From assembly GCA_025358125.1 (NCBI GenBank), contig JANYKS010000049.1, positions 1 to 64,000 of the forward strand: a stretch of DNA of 64,000 nucleotides. The letters run 5' to 3'. Below the pieces are notes generated by a model, which worked only from the letters and a program-made list of their open reading frames with translations, was not told the DNA's origin and did no database searches. The DNA is from Actinomycetes bacterium. GTDB lineage: Bacteria; Actinomycetota; Acidimicrobiia; Acidimicrobiales; Ilumatobacteraceae. How positions within the stretch are numbered: the stretch's first letter is position 1; the number at the start of each line of letters is the position of its first letter. Below, piece by piece: positions 25,078-33,317 of the stretch. A program made the translations under genes and the position numbers.

Positions 25078-25179
25078 GGGTGTCGAGCGGGTGTCGAGCG
25101 GGTGTCGACAGTTCGTTGGGCGCCGGCGGTTCGTTGGGCGCGATTTGAGCGGGCGCGGCGCGCAGATCGCGCCCAACGA
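25078..25179. repeat. Intergenic repeat cluster after topA
   Basis: Three tandem 11-base copies of GGGTGTCGAGC (25078-25088, 25089-25099, 25100-25109 with the last base changed) are followed by two direct copies of GTTCGTTGGGCGC (25111-25123, 25129-25141) and an inverted copy GCGCCCAACGA (25169-25179). The second and third copies extend to 12-base perfect arms, GTTGGGCGCGAT/ATCGCGCCCAAC. The hairpin could end transcription from both topA and the converging transporter gene, but it lacks a T-run. Confidence 0.6.
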
Positions 25180-25205
25180 GGCTGTCGAGGCGAGGCGAGG
25201 GCGAG

Positions 25206-26090
25206 TCACCCGGCGAGCATCATGCCGAGTACACCGAACAGCACGAGTCCGCTCGCCCCAACCTCGAACCGGGAATGCCGCTCGTGCAGCCAGAAACGGG
25301 CGACGAGGAACGTGAACAGCAACTCGATCTGGCCGAAGGTCCTCACTCGCGCCGCGTTCTGAAGCGTGAACGCGATGGCCCAGCAAGCCGAGCCACACAC
25401 GCTGAGCAGGCCGACGACCGAGCTCGAACGCCAATGCCCGAGCGCCAGGCCGATCTGCTCGCGTTCGCGACGCAACAGGTATCCACCGTGAATGACGATC
25501 TGGATCGTGTTCATCATTGCGAGGCTGACGATCGCGCGCATAACGGACGGGCTGTCGAGGAGCTGCTTGGACGCCGCGCGGATGCCGACAGCGGCGAGGC
25601 CGAACAGACCGCCAGCGCACAGCCCGAACAGACCTGCCGGCTCGCGCAATGCAACGACGCTGAGCCGCTTGCCCTTCGACACGAGCAACACGATTCCGAT
25701 CATGCTCACCGCCACCGCGAGCCACCCGAGCGGCCGCAGCGACTCACCGAGGAAGACCAGTGAGAACACCGCTACCTGGACGACTTCGGTCTTGGAGTAC
25801 ACGGTCCCGATCGCGTAGTCACGTTCGTCGAAGGCGCGGATGAGCAAAATCGTGGCGACGATCTGGGCCAGCCCGCTCGCAGCGATGATGGGCCAGAACG
25901 GCGCCCGGATCCGAGGGAAGCGCACGCCGGTGGCAAACGCGATGCCGACGGCCGCGAGTGACAACGGCGCGCCGTAGAGGTAGCGGACGAATCCGGCGCC
26001 GCTGATCGACAGCAGCGACCGCAGGCGGTGCTGCATCGCAGTCCGCGACGTCTGAAACGCAGCGGCGCACAGGGTGATGGGGATCCACAT
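25206..26090 (-). CDS. EamA/DMT-family transporter
   Basis: A 294-residue membrane protein with about ten hydrophobic segments in two EamA halves (for example LSLAAVGIAFATGV, PIIAASGLAQIVATILLI and VFSLVFLGESLRPLGWLAV in the first half; GLFGLCAGGLFGLAAVGI and GASGLVLFGVLGMMLAG in the second). The ending ARFWLHERHSRFEVGASG matches the conserved terminal helix pair. Drug/metabolite transporters of this size carry diverse small molecules; the substrate is not predictable. It converges on topA and is divergent from tmk. Confidence 0.85.
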   Translation of the reverse strand: MWIPITLCAAAFQTSRTAMQHRLRSLLSISGAGFVRYLYGAPLSLAAVGIAFATGVRFPRIRAPFWPIIAASGLAQIVATILLIRAFDERDYAIGTVYSKTEVVQVAVFSLVFLGESLRPLGWLAVAVSMIGIVLLVSKGKRLSVVALREPAGLFGLCAGGLFGLAAVGIRAASKQLLDSPSVMRAIVSLAMMNTIQIVIHGGYLLRREREQIGLALGHWRSSSVVGLLSVCGSACWAIAFTLQNAARVRTFGQIELLFTFLVARFWLHERHSRFEVGASGLVLFGVLGMMLAG

Positions 26091-26207
26091 ACCGACGTCT
26101 CATTCCGTGAGATCAAAATACCGCTTCATGGTACTGGTGAGAGTGGCAGCCTCCGCAACTTTGGTGGGACCAAATCGCCAAACGGTTCAGACGGTATGGT
26201 GCTGGCC

Positions 26208-26819
26208 GTGACGAGCGTCGGTCGATACATCGCCCTCGAAGGTGCAGAGGGATGTGGCAAGAGCACTCATGCTGCACTGCTCGCCGCCGACATAGATGCC
26301 GTGCTGACGAGGGAGACCGGAGGCACCGACATCGGCCGGGCGATCCGGTCGATTCTCCACGACCCGGCGAACACCGAGCTGTCCGACAAGGCCGAGGTGT
26401 TGTTGATCGCGGCCGATCGGGCCCAGCACCTCGAACAGATCGTGCGACCGGCACTGCTCGCCGGCCGTCACGTGGTCAGCGATCGCAGCGTGTACTCGAG
26501 CCTCGCATATCAGGGCTATGGCCGCGGCGTCTCGGTCGATGTCGTTCGCCGCACCAGCGACTGGGCGCTCGGCGGAACATGGCCCGAGCTCGTGCTGCTG
26601 ATCGACGTGCCCGTCGACGTGCTCGTCGAGCGGATGGCCGAACGCGACCTCGACCGCTTCGAACGCGCCGATGACGCATTCCACGCCCGGGTCCGAGCCG
26701 GCTTCGCGGAGATGGCAGCAAACGACCCCTCGCGGTGGCTCGTCATCGACGGAACCGCCACTCAGGACGCGATGGCGCGAACCATTCGCGCCACCGTTCG
26801 CGAACGGCTCGGCGTCTGA
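26208..26819 (+). CDS. tmk: Thymidylate kinase
   Basis: A 203-residue dTMP kinase. P-loop ALEGAEGCGKSTHAALL at residues about 9-25, the ETGGT stretch, the DR motif VVSDRSVYSSLAYQGYGRG, and a lid region after VERMAERDLDRFERAD. GTG 26208 is preferred over ATG 26196 because TATGGT at 26195-26200 sits seven bases upstream as a -10 box, and that box contains the alternative ATG. The stop TGA overlaps the ATG of holB by one base, coupling nucleotide supply and a replication clamp-loader gene as in many bacteria. Confidence 0.93.
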   Translation: MTSVGRYIALEGAEGCGKSTHAALLAADIDAVLTRETGGTDIGRAIRSILHDPANTELSDKAEVLLIAADRAQHLEQIVRPALLAGRHVVSDRSVYSSLAYQGYGRGVSVDVVRRTSDWALGGTWPELVLLIDVPVDVLVERMAERDLDRFERADDAFHARVRAGFAEMAANDPSRWLVIDGTATQDAMARTIRATVRERLGV

Positions 26820-27904
26820 TGCCCAGCGACGAAACAAGAGTGCCGGCCGGCGCGCAGGCCAGCGTCTGGGATGGCGTCGTCGGGCAGCCGACTGCGGTGC
26901 GCCGGTTGCAGGCGTCTGCAACGAATCCGCTGCACGCCTATCTGTTCGTCGGGCCACCCGGCAGCACGAAGAACGAAGCCGCCCGCGCGTTCACTGCGTT
27001 GCTGCTCGCCGGGCACGATGACCCGACGCAGCGCGATGCGCGGCTTGCGATCGCCGGGCAGCATCCCGATGTGCGCGAGTTCGCGCGCGTGGGACCTTCG
27101 ATCTCCAAGGATCAGGCCGACGAGGTCATCCGCCTCGCCGCGCTCGCGCCGAACGAGAGCCACCGCAAGGTGCTGATCCTCGACGAGTTCCATCTGCTCA
27201 GTCCGGAAGCTGCCGCCAAGCTGTTGAAGACGATCGAGGAGCCGCCGGCGAGCACGGTCTTCATCGTGCTCGCGGACTACATGCCACCCGATCTCGTCAC
27301 CATTGCGTCGCGCTGCATCCGTATCGATTTCCAACCGATCTCCGATGACGTCGTGATCGCCGCTCTCCTGTCGTGCGGGGTCGACGCCAGCACCGCAGCC
27401 GAAGCTGCGGCGGCGGCCAAAGGCGATCTCACCCGTGCGCGCCTGCTCGCCGACGACACCCATCTCGCCGCGCGGCGGGAGATGTTCGCGACCACGCCCA
27501 GGCGTTTGGACGGGACCGGGAGCGCCGTCGTTGCCGCTGTCGACTCGCTGCTGGCGGAGATCGAGGCTGCGGCGGCGCCACTCGCCCAACGCCACGCCGC
27601 CGAGGTCAGCGCGATGGAGGAACGGATCGCATCGATTGGAGAGCGGGGCAGCGGCAAGAAGGCGCTCGAGGAGCGGCACAAGCGTGAGCTGCGCCGACAT
27701 CGCATCGACGAGCTCCGCTCCGGTCTGGCGACGATTGCGGGCTCGTACCGCGACGCTCTGGTCAACGGCTCGTTGGCCCGGCCGGATTCGGCGGCCGATG
27801 CGATTTCGCGCATCCACGGCGCGCTCGAGGCGCTCGACCGGAATCCCAACGAGCAATTGCTGCTGCAGGCGCTGCTGCTCGAACTTCCATCACTCAGCGC
27901 GTAA
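26819..27904 (+). CDS. holB: DNA polymerase III delta-prime subunit
   Basis: A 361-residue clamp-loader AAA+ protein. DGVVGQPTAVRRLQAS, AYLFVGPPGSTKNEAARAF (P-loop-like), KVLILDEFHLLSPEAAAKLLK, TIEEPPASTVFIVLAD and TIASRCIRIDF are the delta-prime/DnaX motifs. The P-loop reads GPPGSTKN rather than GxxGxGKT, consistent with a non-hydrolysing delta-prime subunit rather than gamma/tau. No zinc-binding cysteine cluster is present, as is common in actinobacteria. Residues about 240-300 form a charged helical extension. Its ATG overlaps the tmk stop. Confidence 0.9.
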   Translation: MPSDETRVPAGAQASVWDGVVGQPTAVRRLQASATNPLHAYLFVGPPGSTKNEAARAFTALLLAGHDDPTQRDARLAIAGQHPDVREFARVGPSISKDQADEVIRLAALAPNESHRKVLILDEFHLLSPEAAAKLLKTIEEPPASTVFIVLADYMPPDLVTIASRCIRIDFQPISDDVVIAALLSCGVDASTAAEAAAAAKGDLTRARLLADDTHLAARREMFATTPRRLDGTGSAVVAAVDSLLAEIEAAAAPLAQRHAAEVSAMEERIASIGERGSGKKALEERHKRELRRHRIDELRSGLATIAGSYRDALVNGSLARPDSAADAISRIHGALEALDRNPNEQLLLQALLLELPSLSA

Positions 27905-27920
27905 CAGCTATACCAACACC

Positions 27921-28448
27921 ATGCCGAAGCTGACGATCGACGAGATGTACGCATTTCTTGCCGAGCCGAACCATCTGGCCAGAATCGGCACGGTCGATGC
28001 GGACGGCATGCCGCGGGTCGTTCCACTGTGGTTCATCATGGACGGCGACCTGCTCTGTTTCACGCCGCGTGAGCCGGCCATGATCTGGCAGAACATGCTC
28101 CGCGATCCGCGCGTCGGCATCTCCGTCGACGAGGACGAGCCGCCGTACCGCAAGGTGACGCTGCAGGCTCACATCGAAGTGTTGTACCAGCCGGGCCGCG
28201 ATCGGCTGTGGCAGCACCTCTACCGAGCGATCGCCGCTCGCTACATCCCGGTCGACGCAGCCAACGCGTACGTCGAGGGCACGGACGACCAACAGCGGCC
28301 ATTGTGTGCCGTCGACCTCACCGCAGCGACGACGTTGTCGACGACGTGGAGGATGCCCTTGGAGGGCGAAGATCCCCGTGGCATCTGGCACGACCGCTAC
28401 TACGTGCCCGGCACCAAGATGGCCCGCAGGCGTCCGGAAACGCTGTAG
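27921..28448 (+). CDS. Pyridoxamine 5'-phosphate oxidase-family (flavin/F420) protein
   Basis: A 175-residue split-barrel protein. It begins with a helix (MYAFLAEPNHLARIGTVDAD) and has the strand PRVVPLWFIMDGDLLCFTP, a WQNMLRDPRVGISVDED segment and the late stretch WRMPLEGEDPRGIWHDRYY. The fold binds FMN or F420; many actinobacterial members are F420H2-dependent reductases or heme/biliverdin-related proteins, and the cofactor cannot be assigned here. TATACC at 27909-27914 lies six bases before the ATG. It is followed 36 bases later by the tRNA-Thr gene. Confidence 0.85.
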   Translation: MPKLTIDEMYAFLAEPNHLARIGTVDADGMPRVVPLWFIMDGDLLCFTPREPAMIWQNMLRDPRVGISVDEDEPPYRKVTLQAHIEVLYQPGRDRLWQHLYRAIAARYIPVDAANAYVEGTDDQQRPLCAVDLTAATTLSTTWRMPLEGEDPRGIWHDRYYVPGTKMARRRPETL

Positions 28449-28484
28449 GCCCGCCAGCAGTGGCCCGCTAGCATTGCGACCTGC

Positions 28485-28560
28485 GCCCAGATAGCTCAGT
28501 CGGTAGAGCATTTCACTCGTAATGAAAAGGTCGAGAGTTCGATTCTCTCTCTGGGCTCCA
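28485..28560 (+). tRNA. tRNA-Thr (anticodon CGU)
   Basis: GCCCAGA at the 5' end pairs with TCTGGGC before TCCA. The D arm is GCTCAGTCGGTAGAGC, the anticodon arm TTTCA-CTCGTAA-TGAAA gives CGT at 28518-28520, and the T arm is GAGAGTTCGATTCTCTC. All stems pair well and CCA is encoded. Confidence 0.95.
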
Positions 28561-28716
28561 CTGTGACCAGGTGTTTTTGTGACTCTTACCTCGCAGCGGG
28601 CGAGCTCACCATGATCGCCAAGAACGCAGCACCCAAGCGCGACGATGACCAATAACTGGCTAGATGAGAAAATCAATCGATTTGTCGTCGCGCATGACCG
28701 CGAAGAGTGCAGACCC
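28561..28716. other. Spacer after tRNA-Thr without a convincing gene
   Basis: A T-run (TTTTT at 28574-28578) soon after the tRNA may end its transcript. A frame ending at 28655 reads SYLAAGELTMIAKNAAPKR and a few more residues, possibly a gene remnant, but it has no start or recognisable family. Confidence 0.35.
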
Positions 28717-28744
28717 GGTTCCCCTACCGTCCGGTAGGGGAACC
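28717..28744 (-). terminator. Strong hairpin downstream of the tautomerase gene
   Basis: GGTTCCCCTACC (28717-28728) and GGTAGGGGAACC (28733-28744) are perfect 12-base arms with a 4-base loop, 12 bases past the tautomerase stop codon. There is no T-run, so it may be a non-canonical terminator or an mRNA 3' stabiliser. It separates the converging tRNA and tautomerase transcripts. Confidence 0.6.
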
Positions 28745-28756
28745 GACCGCGGCTCG

Positions 28757-28984
28757 TCAGCCCACCAAGGCCCCGGCCGCCAGCGCCTTGACATCGGCCG
28801 TGGTGAGGGCGTTGCCGCCGATACCCCACTCGCCGCTGGCGACTTCCTCGATCACGACCCAGGTCACCGGACGCATGTTCTCGCCCTCGATGGAGACCAT
28901 GGTTTCGGTGAGTTTGGCGATCATTTCCTTCTTCTGGTCTGGGCTGAAGACCCCTTCGATGAGCTTGACGTTTACGAACGGCAT
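28757..28984 (-). CDS. 4-oxalocrotonate tautomerase-family protein
   Basis: A 75-residue tautomerase: after Met comes the catalytic proline (MPFVNVKLIEGVFS), then QKKEMIAKLTETMVSIEGEN, a basic residue within RPVTWVVIEEV, and the family ending SGEWGIGGNALT. Pro1, exposed after Met removal, acts as the base in keto-enol tautomerisation. AGGAGA lies seven bases before the ATG. It is divergent from the BTAD regulator gene, which may control it. The substrate is unknown. Confidence 0.9.
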   Translation of the reverse strand: MPFVNVKLIEGVFSPDQKKEMIAKLTETMVSIEGENMRPVTWVVIEEVASGEWGIGGNALTTADVKALAAGALVG

Positions 28985-29126
28985 GGTGATCTCCTGAGCT
29001 GAGTGTGGACGGGCACTGTGCCTCGCCGTTGACCACCCTCCTCGGTACCTCGTGCAGGCCACATGCATCCGGCCTGCAGCAAGGATGCGCCCTACTGTTG
29101 TCACCACAACACTGGAAGGGATCGGT

Positions 29127-32126
29127 ATGCAGATTCGGGTGCTCGGACCTCTGGACGTGGCCTCGTCTGACGGAGTTCCGCTCTCGGTGCGGGGCTCGCG
29201 CCGACGCCTCCTGCTCGCGACGCTCGTGCTGCACCGAAACGCAGTCTGCGGGATCGAGCAGCTGATCGACGTGCTTTTCGGTGACGATCCACCGGCCCGG
29301 GCGGCGGGAACGGTCCAGAGCTATGTATCACGCCTGCGCCACGACCTTGACGACGGTGGGCGGCGGCTGCAGACGCGGCCGGGTGGTTACACGCTCATGG
29401 TCGACGCCGACGAGATCGACAGCGCCCGTTTCGAGCGCCAAGTCAAGGAGGCACTACGGGCGCTGTCCACCGACCCGGCTCGAGCGGCGGATCTCCTGGT
29501 CGAGGGACTGGCCTGGTGGTGCGGCGGTCGGGCGTTCGCCGAGTTCGCCGACGACCTCGGCCTCCAGGCCGAGAGCACCCGGCTCGAAGAGGTTCGTCAA
29601 CGGGCGGCAGAGGCACTCGTGGACGCCCGCCTGGCTCTGGCCGACTGGGCCGGGGCCATCGACCAGCTTGAGACCTGCATCGCGGACTGGCCGCTTCGCG
29701 AGGGGTTCCGGGCTCAACAGATGCTCGCGCTCTACCGCTGGGGACGCCAGCCCGAGGCGCTCCGGGCGTTTCACCGGTTTCGCACCGACCTCGGTAGCGA
29801 ACTGGGTCTGGAGCCTTCCTCGTCGTTGACCGATCTGGAATCGCGGATGCTGCGCCAGGATCCGTCGCTCGACGGTCCGTCGGTTGAACCGCGCTGGGCA
29901 CCTGGTCCCGCTGAGGGGCCGGCTGCGAGACGATCGCACGGAAATCTCCCGCTCAGCGTGAGCGCCCTGCTCGGTCGCGACGCCGAGCTCTCCGATCTGG
30001 TCCACCTCCTCGAAACCGTCCGCCTCCTGACCCTGACCGGCCCCGGCGGGGTGGGCAAGACCCGTCTGGCGATGCGACTGGCCGAGCAGTCGGCGCCCGG
30101 GTACCCCGACGGTGTATGGCTGTGCGACCTGGCTGCGATCAGGGAGGATGCTTTGGCCGCTGAGGCCGTCACGACCGCGCTCGACGTTCAGCGCCGGCAG
30201 GACCGCTCCACGCTCGAAGGGCTGGTCGAGGTGCTCCAAACCCGGCAGCTCCTCGTGGCGTTCGACAACTGCGATCACCTGCTCGCCCCGATCGGCGAGA
30301 TCACCGAGGCCATCCTGCGCGCCTGTCCTGGTGTGCGCATCGTCGCGACCAGCCGGGAGCCGCTCGGCGTCGACGGAGAGACCGTCTGGCCGCTCGGCCC
30401 ACTGCCGCTGCCCGACCCGGGCGAGACCGACCCCGTCATGGCGATGGAGTCCCCGGCGGTGAGGCTGTTCGTCGCTCGGGCCACCTCTGCACACCCGGGT
30501 TTCCGGCTCACCGAGGCAACGGCTGCGCCCGTCGTCGAGATCTGCCGCCGGCTCGACGGTCTGCCCCTCGCCCTCGAGTTGGCCGCCGCGCGCGTCCGTT
30601 CGATGGCCCTGGGCGATCTCGCCGACAGGCTCGACGAGCGGTTCACGATCCTCACGGCGAGCCCGCGGCGCGATCCCCGACACCAGACGTTGCATGCGAC
30701 CGTCGCCTGGTCCTACGAGCTGCTGGGCCATGCGGAGCAACTCTTGTTCGACCGACTGTCAGTGTTCGCCGGGAGCTTCACCGTCGGCGACGTGGAACGG
30801 GTATGTGCCGACGGGGCCGTCGCTGTCGAGGCGGTCACGAACATCCTCGCGGCCCTCGTCGACAAGTCGATGGTCGTCGCCGACACAAGTCGATCACCGA
30901 CCCGCTACTCGCTCCTCGAGACGTTGCGGGAGTTCGGACGAGAGCAGCTGCACCGGGCCGGAGACACCGGCGAGCTGCACCGACGCCACGCGGGCCGGGC
31001 CATCGAACAGGTCGAGCAGGCGCAGATCGGCCTGGACGGGCCGGACGAGCCCGCATGGGCTGAGCGCCTGGAGAATAGCTTCGACGATCTGCGCATCGCA
31101 CACCGTTGGGCACTGGCGCAGGGCGACATCGACGGCGCGCTGCGACTCGTGGTCGGCGCTCGGGAGTTCGCCTTCCGGCGGATGCGCTACGAGCTGTTCA
31201 GTTGGGCCGAGGCCACCCTCGGCGCGCCGGGGGCGGAGGCTCATCCGCTCGCCCCGCTCGTCCTGGCGACGGCCGGCTACGGCCGCTTCGTGCGGGGCGA
31301 TCTCGATCAGGCGATGGCGCTCGCCGAACGGTCACTCGCGGTCGAACAACAGCTCGGGCTCCCGCCGTGTGGCTTGCACTGGCGCACCATGGGCAACGTC
31401 TTCTACTACCGCGGCCAGGCTGGCAGGGCCGCCGACATATGTCAGCGCATGGTCGGTGCCGCCCGGACCAGCGGCGACGATGCCCGCTTGGTCCATGCCC
31501 TCTACATGGCGTCGGTCGGTCTCGCGAGCGCGGCCCGGGCCGACGAGAGCCGGCTTCTGGCCGACGAGGCCGTCAGCCTCGCCCGCCGTACCGAGAACCC
31601 GACATCGCTCGCGTCCGCGCTCCACGCCCGGGCCCTCACCCTCGAACCACTCGACCCCGATCGGGCCGCGTCCATGCTCGAAGAAGCGGTCACCCACGGC
31701 TCCGCGGTGAACAACCGCTGGATCGTCGCGTTCGCCCGCACCGAGCTGGTGTCGCTCGCCGGGCGGCGAGGCGATCTCGATGGCGCACTGCGATTGGCTC
31801 GAGAGGTCATCGACATGTGGTATCGAGCTGGCGACTGGGCCAACCAGTGGCTCACGCTGCGACACGTGGCCGGAGTGTTGGCCCAACGCGGCGACTACGA
31901 AGACGCCGCCGTGCTCCATGCCGCAATCAGGGTCGCTTCCGCCGAGTTGGCGATGCCCATCGAGGCGTCCGACCTGCGTCGGGTGGGGGCGATCCTGGAG
32001 CGGCTGCCCGAGGCCCTGGGTCCTGCTCGCTTCGCAGATGCCGAGGCAAGGGGAGCAGCCATGGCCGCGAAGCAGGTCGTGCACTCGACCCAGGACATCA
32101 TCGACCGGGTCCTGGCCGGCGGCTGA
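29127..32126 (+). CDS. BTAD/SARP-type transcriptional regulator with NB-ARC and TPR domains
   Basis: A 999-residue regulator. Residues 1-95 are an OmpR-like winged helix (MQIRVLGPLDVASSDG ... GTVQSYVSRLRHDL); residues about 95-245 are a bacterial transcriptional activation domain; residues about 290-560 are an NB-ARC STAND ATPase with P-loop TLTGPGGVGKTRLAMRLA, ATSREPLGVDGE and GLPLALELAAARV; the rest is TPR-like. ATP binding and an unknown ligand probably switch it to activate nearby genes. GGAAGGG lies 6 bases before the ATG. Large SARP-NB-ARC proteins often control secondary metabolism or degradation genes; here the divergent tautomerase and downstream hydrolase are candidates. Confidence 0.9.
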   Translation: MQIRVLGPLDVASSDGVPLSVRGSRRRLLLATLVLHRNAVCGIEQLIDVLFGDDPPARAAGTVQSYVSRLRHDLDDGGRRLQTRPGGYTLMVDADEIDSARFERQVKEALRALSTDPARAADLLVEGLAWWCGGRAFAEFADDLGLQAESTRLEEVRQRAAEALVDARLALADWAGAIDQLETCIADWPLREGFRAQQMLALYRWGRQPEALRAFHRFRTDLGSELGLEPSSSLTDLESRMLRQDPSLDGPSVEPRWAPGPAEGPAARRSHGNLPLSVSALLGRDAELSDLVHLLETVRLLTLTGPGGVGKTRLAMRLAEQSAPGYPDGVWLCDLAAIREDALAAEAVTTALDVQRRQDRSTLEGLVEVLQTRQLLVAFDNCDHLLAPIGEITEAILRACPGVRIVATSREPLGVDGETVWPLGPLPLPDPGETDPVMAMESPAVRLFVARATSAHPGFRLTEATAAPVVEICRRLDGLPLALELAAARVRSMALGDLADRLDERFTILTASPRRDPRHQTLHATVAWSYELLGHAEQLLFDRLSVFAGSFTVGDVERVCADGAVAVEAVTNILAALVDKSMVVADTSRSPTRYSLLETLREFGREQLHRAGDTGELHRRHAGRAIEQVEQAQIGLDGPDEPAWAERLENSFDDLRIAHRWALAQGDIDGALRLVVGAREFAFRRMRYELFSWAEATLGAPGAEAHPLAPLVLATAGYGRFVRGDLDQAMALAERSLAVEQQLGLPPCGLHWRTMGNVFYYRGQAGRAADICQRMVGAARTSGDDARLVHALYMASVGLASAARADESRLLADEAVSLARRTENPTSLASALHARALTLEPLDPDRAASMLEEAVTHGSAVNNRWIVAFARTELVSLAGRRGDLDGALRLAREVIDMWYRAGDWANQWLTLRHVAGVLAQRGDYEDAAVLHAAIRVASAELAMPIEASDLRRVGAILERLPEALGPARFADAEARGAAMAAKQVVHSTQDIIDRVLAGG

Positions 32127-32344
32127 CATCGGCGATGGCGCCTCAGGCGTGGCGTGGCAACTCTGCGCGGCGCTTCGGACCGGCCTGCACTCGGAGGTAG
32201 GACGACCGTGTGGACAGTCGACTCATCACGAGGGCAGGTTGTCCGGAGACGCCGTTGGTGTTCGAGCGCCGCGCTGATCGTCGAGAGCCGATGCTCGGGC
32301 CCGCCGACGCCCTCGCGTGGGCCGATCGCAGTGTTGACCCGGCT

Positions 32345-33166
32345 TCAGTCGCCGGCCATGGAGTTGCTCCCCAAGAATTCGGCCATCGCTCGTGCGACGG
32401 GCTCGGGACGTTGGATGTGCAGGAGATGGCCGACGCCATCGATTGTGCAGTCCTCGACGTGCGGGAGGTGAGAGCGCAGGAAGTCGGCGACCTCCACCCA
32501 CAGGGGCTGGGTTTGGGTGCCGAGCACGGACAGCACGGGGCAGTGGATGGCGGCTGCGTGTTCGGGACCGAATGCCCATTGGGTGAGGGCGGGGAGCTCG
32601 ACGCCGAAGAAGGTGTCGGCGTCCTTGATCGCTTGCGCCACCGAGCCCGCAAGACGCTCTTCGAGTACGGCTCGGCACGTTGCCCAGTCGAGGCCGCTGA
32701 CGACGCTCATGAAGATGGCCAACGCGCTCTCGTGGTCGCCGTTTCCGTATGCCTCGAACGCAGGTCCGGCCTGCTGGAAGAACGCTTCGCCGCTGGGCAG
32801 AGAGAGCAGCGCCAGCTCCAGCAGGATCAGCGTGTGCACGGTCTCGGGATGGTCGAGTGCCAGCTGGGCAGCGACCGCCGCGCCGCTGGAGTGGCCGGCG
32901 ATGTGGGCGCGCGGAACTCCGAGATGGTTCAGGAGCGCTGCGGCGTCGGCGGCGTGGTCCGCGATGCTCACTGGCGGCGGGGTGTGGGTGCTGCCGATCC
33001 AGCCCCGCTTGTGGTATCGGATCAGCTGGTAGTGGTCGGCCAGCGCCGATTCTGAAAGGAGCGGCAGGAACCCGTCGGCGAGGACGGGGCTGATAAGGAG
33101 CAGGGGTTCGCCCGATCCGACCACCTCGAATTCAAGCTCTACGCCGTTGACCTTTGCGATGTTCAT
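32345..33166 (-). CDS. Alpha/beta hydrolase
   Basis: A 273-residue alpha/beta-hydrolase-fold protein. The nucleophile elbow is GHSSGAAVA (residues about 94-102), with the expected catalytic His in the late stretch DGVGHLLHIQRPE; the acid is probably in the DGV region or near VLGTQTQPLW. The N-terminus (VNGVELEFEVVGSGEPLLLI) is typical. GAGGAGGA precedes the ATG by 5 bases. It converges on the BTAD regulator and diverges from the TPR gene at 33318. Substrate unknown. Confidence 0.88.
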   Translation of the reverse strand: MNIAKVNGVELEFEVVGSGEPLLLISPVLADGFLPLLSESALADHYQLIRYHKRGWIGSTHTPPPVSIADHAADAAALLNHLGVPRAHIAGHSSGAAVAAQLALDHPETVHTLILLELALLSLPSGEAFFQQAGPAFEAYGNGDHESALAIFMSVVSGLDWATCRAVLEERLAGSVAQAIKDADTFFGVELPALTQWAFGPEHAAAIHCPVLSVLGTQTQPLWVEVADFLRSHLPHVEDCTIDGVGHLLHIQRPEPVARAMAEFLGSNSMAGD

Positions 33167-33317
33167 GAGTCCTCCTCGGGTTCGCCTTATTGGCTCGGGG
33201 CCTCGTGGTCCCGTACCAAGGGTGCGTGAGCAAGACTGTTACGGTGGTAACTTCCACGGCTACGTTCGGCGGTGGTTGACCCGGGCTCCGATCGGTTGCG
33301 GATTGGGGGGGTGTGCG

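Noticed and set aside
26196-26207. ATG 26196 as the tmk start
   Set aside because: This ATG lies inside the TATGGT box that appears to serve as the -10 element for a start at GTG 26208.
28573-28655. Possible C-terminal gene remnant after tRNA-Thr
   Set aside because: The frame has no start codon and no recognisable family; too short to support.
27894-29234. 446-codon minus-strand frame spanning the tRNA-Thr gene
   Set aside because: It runs antisense through a tRNA and two recognisable genes; its only familiar piece is the false peptide typical of translated antisense tRNA.
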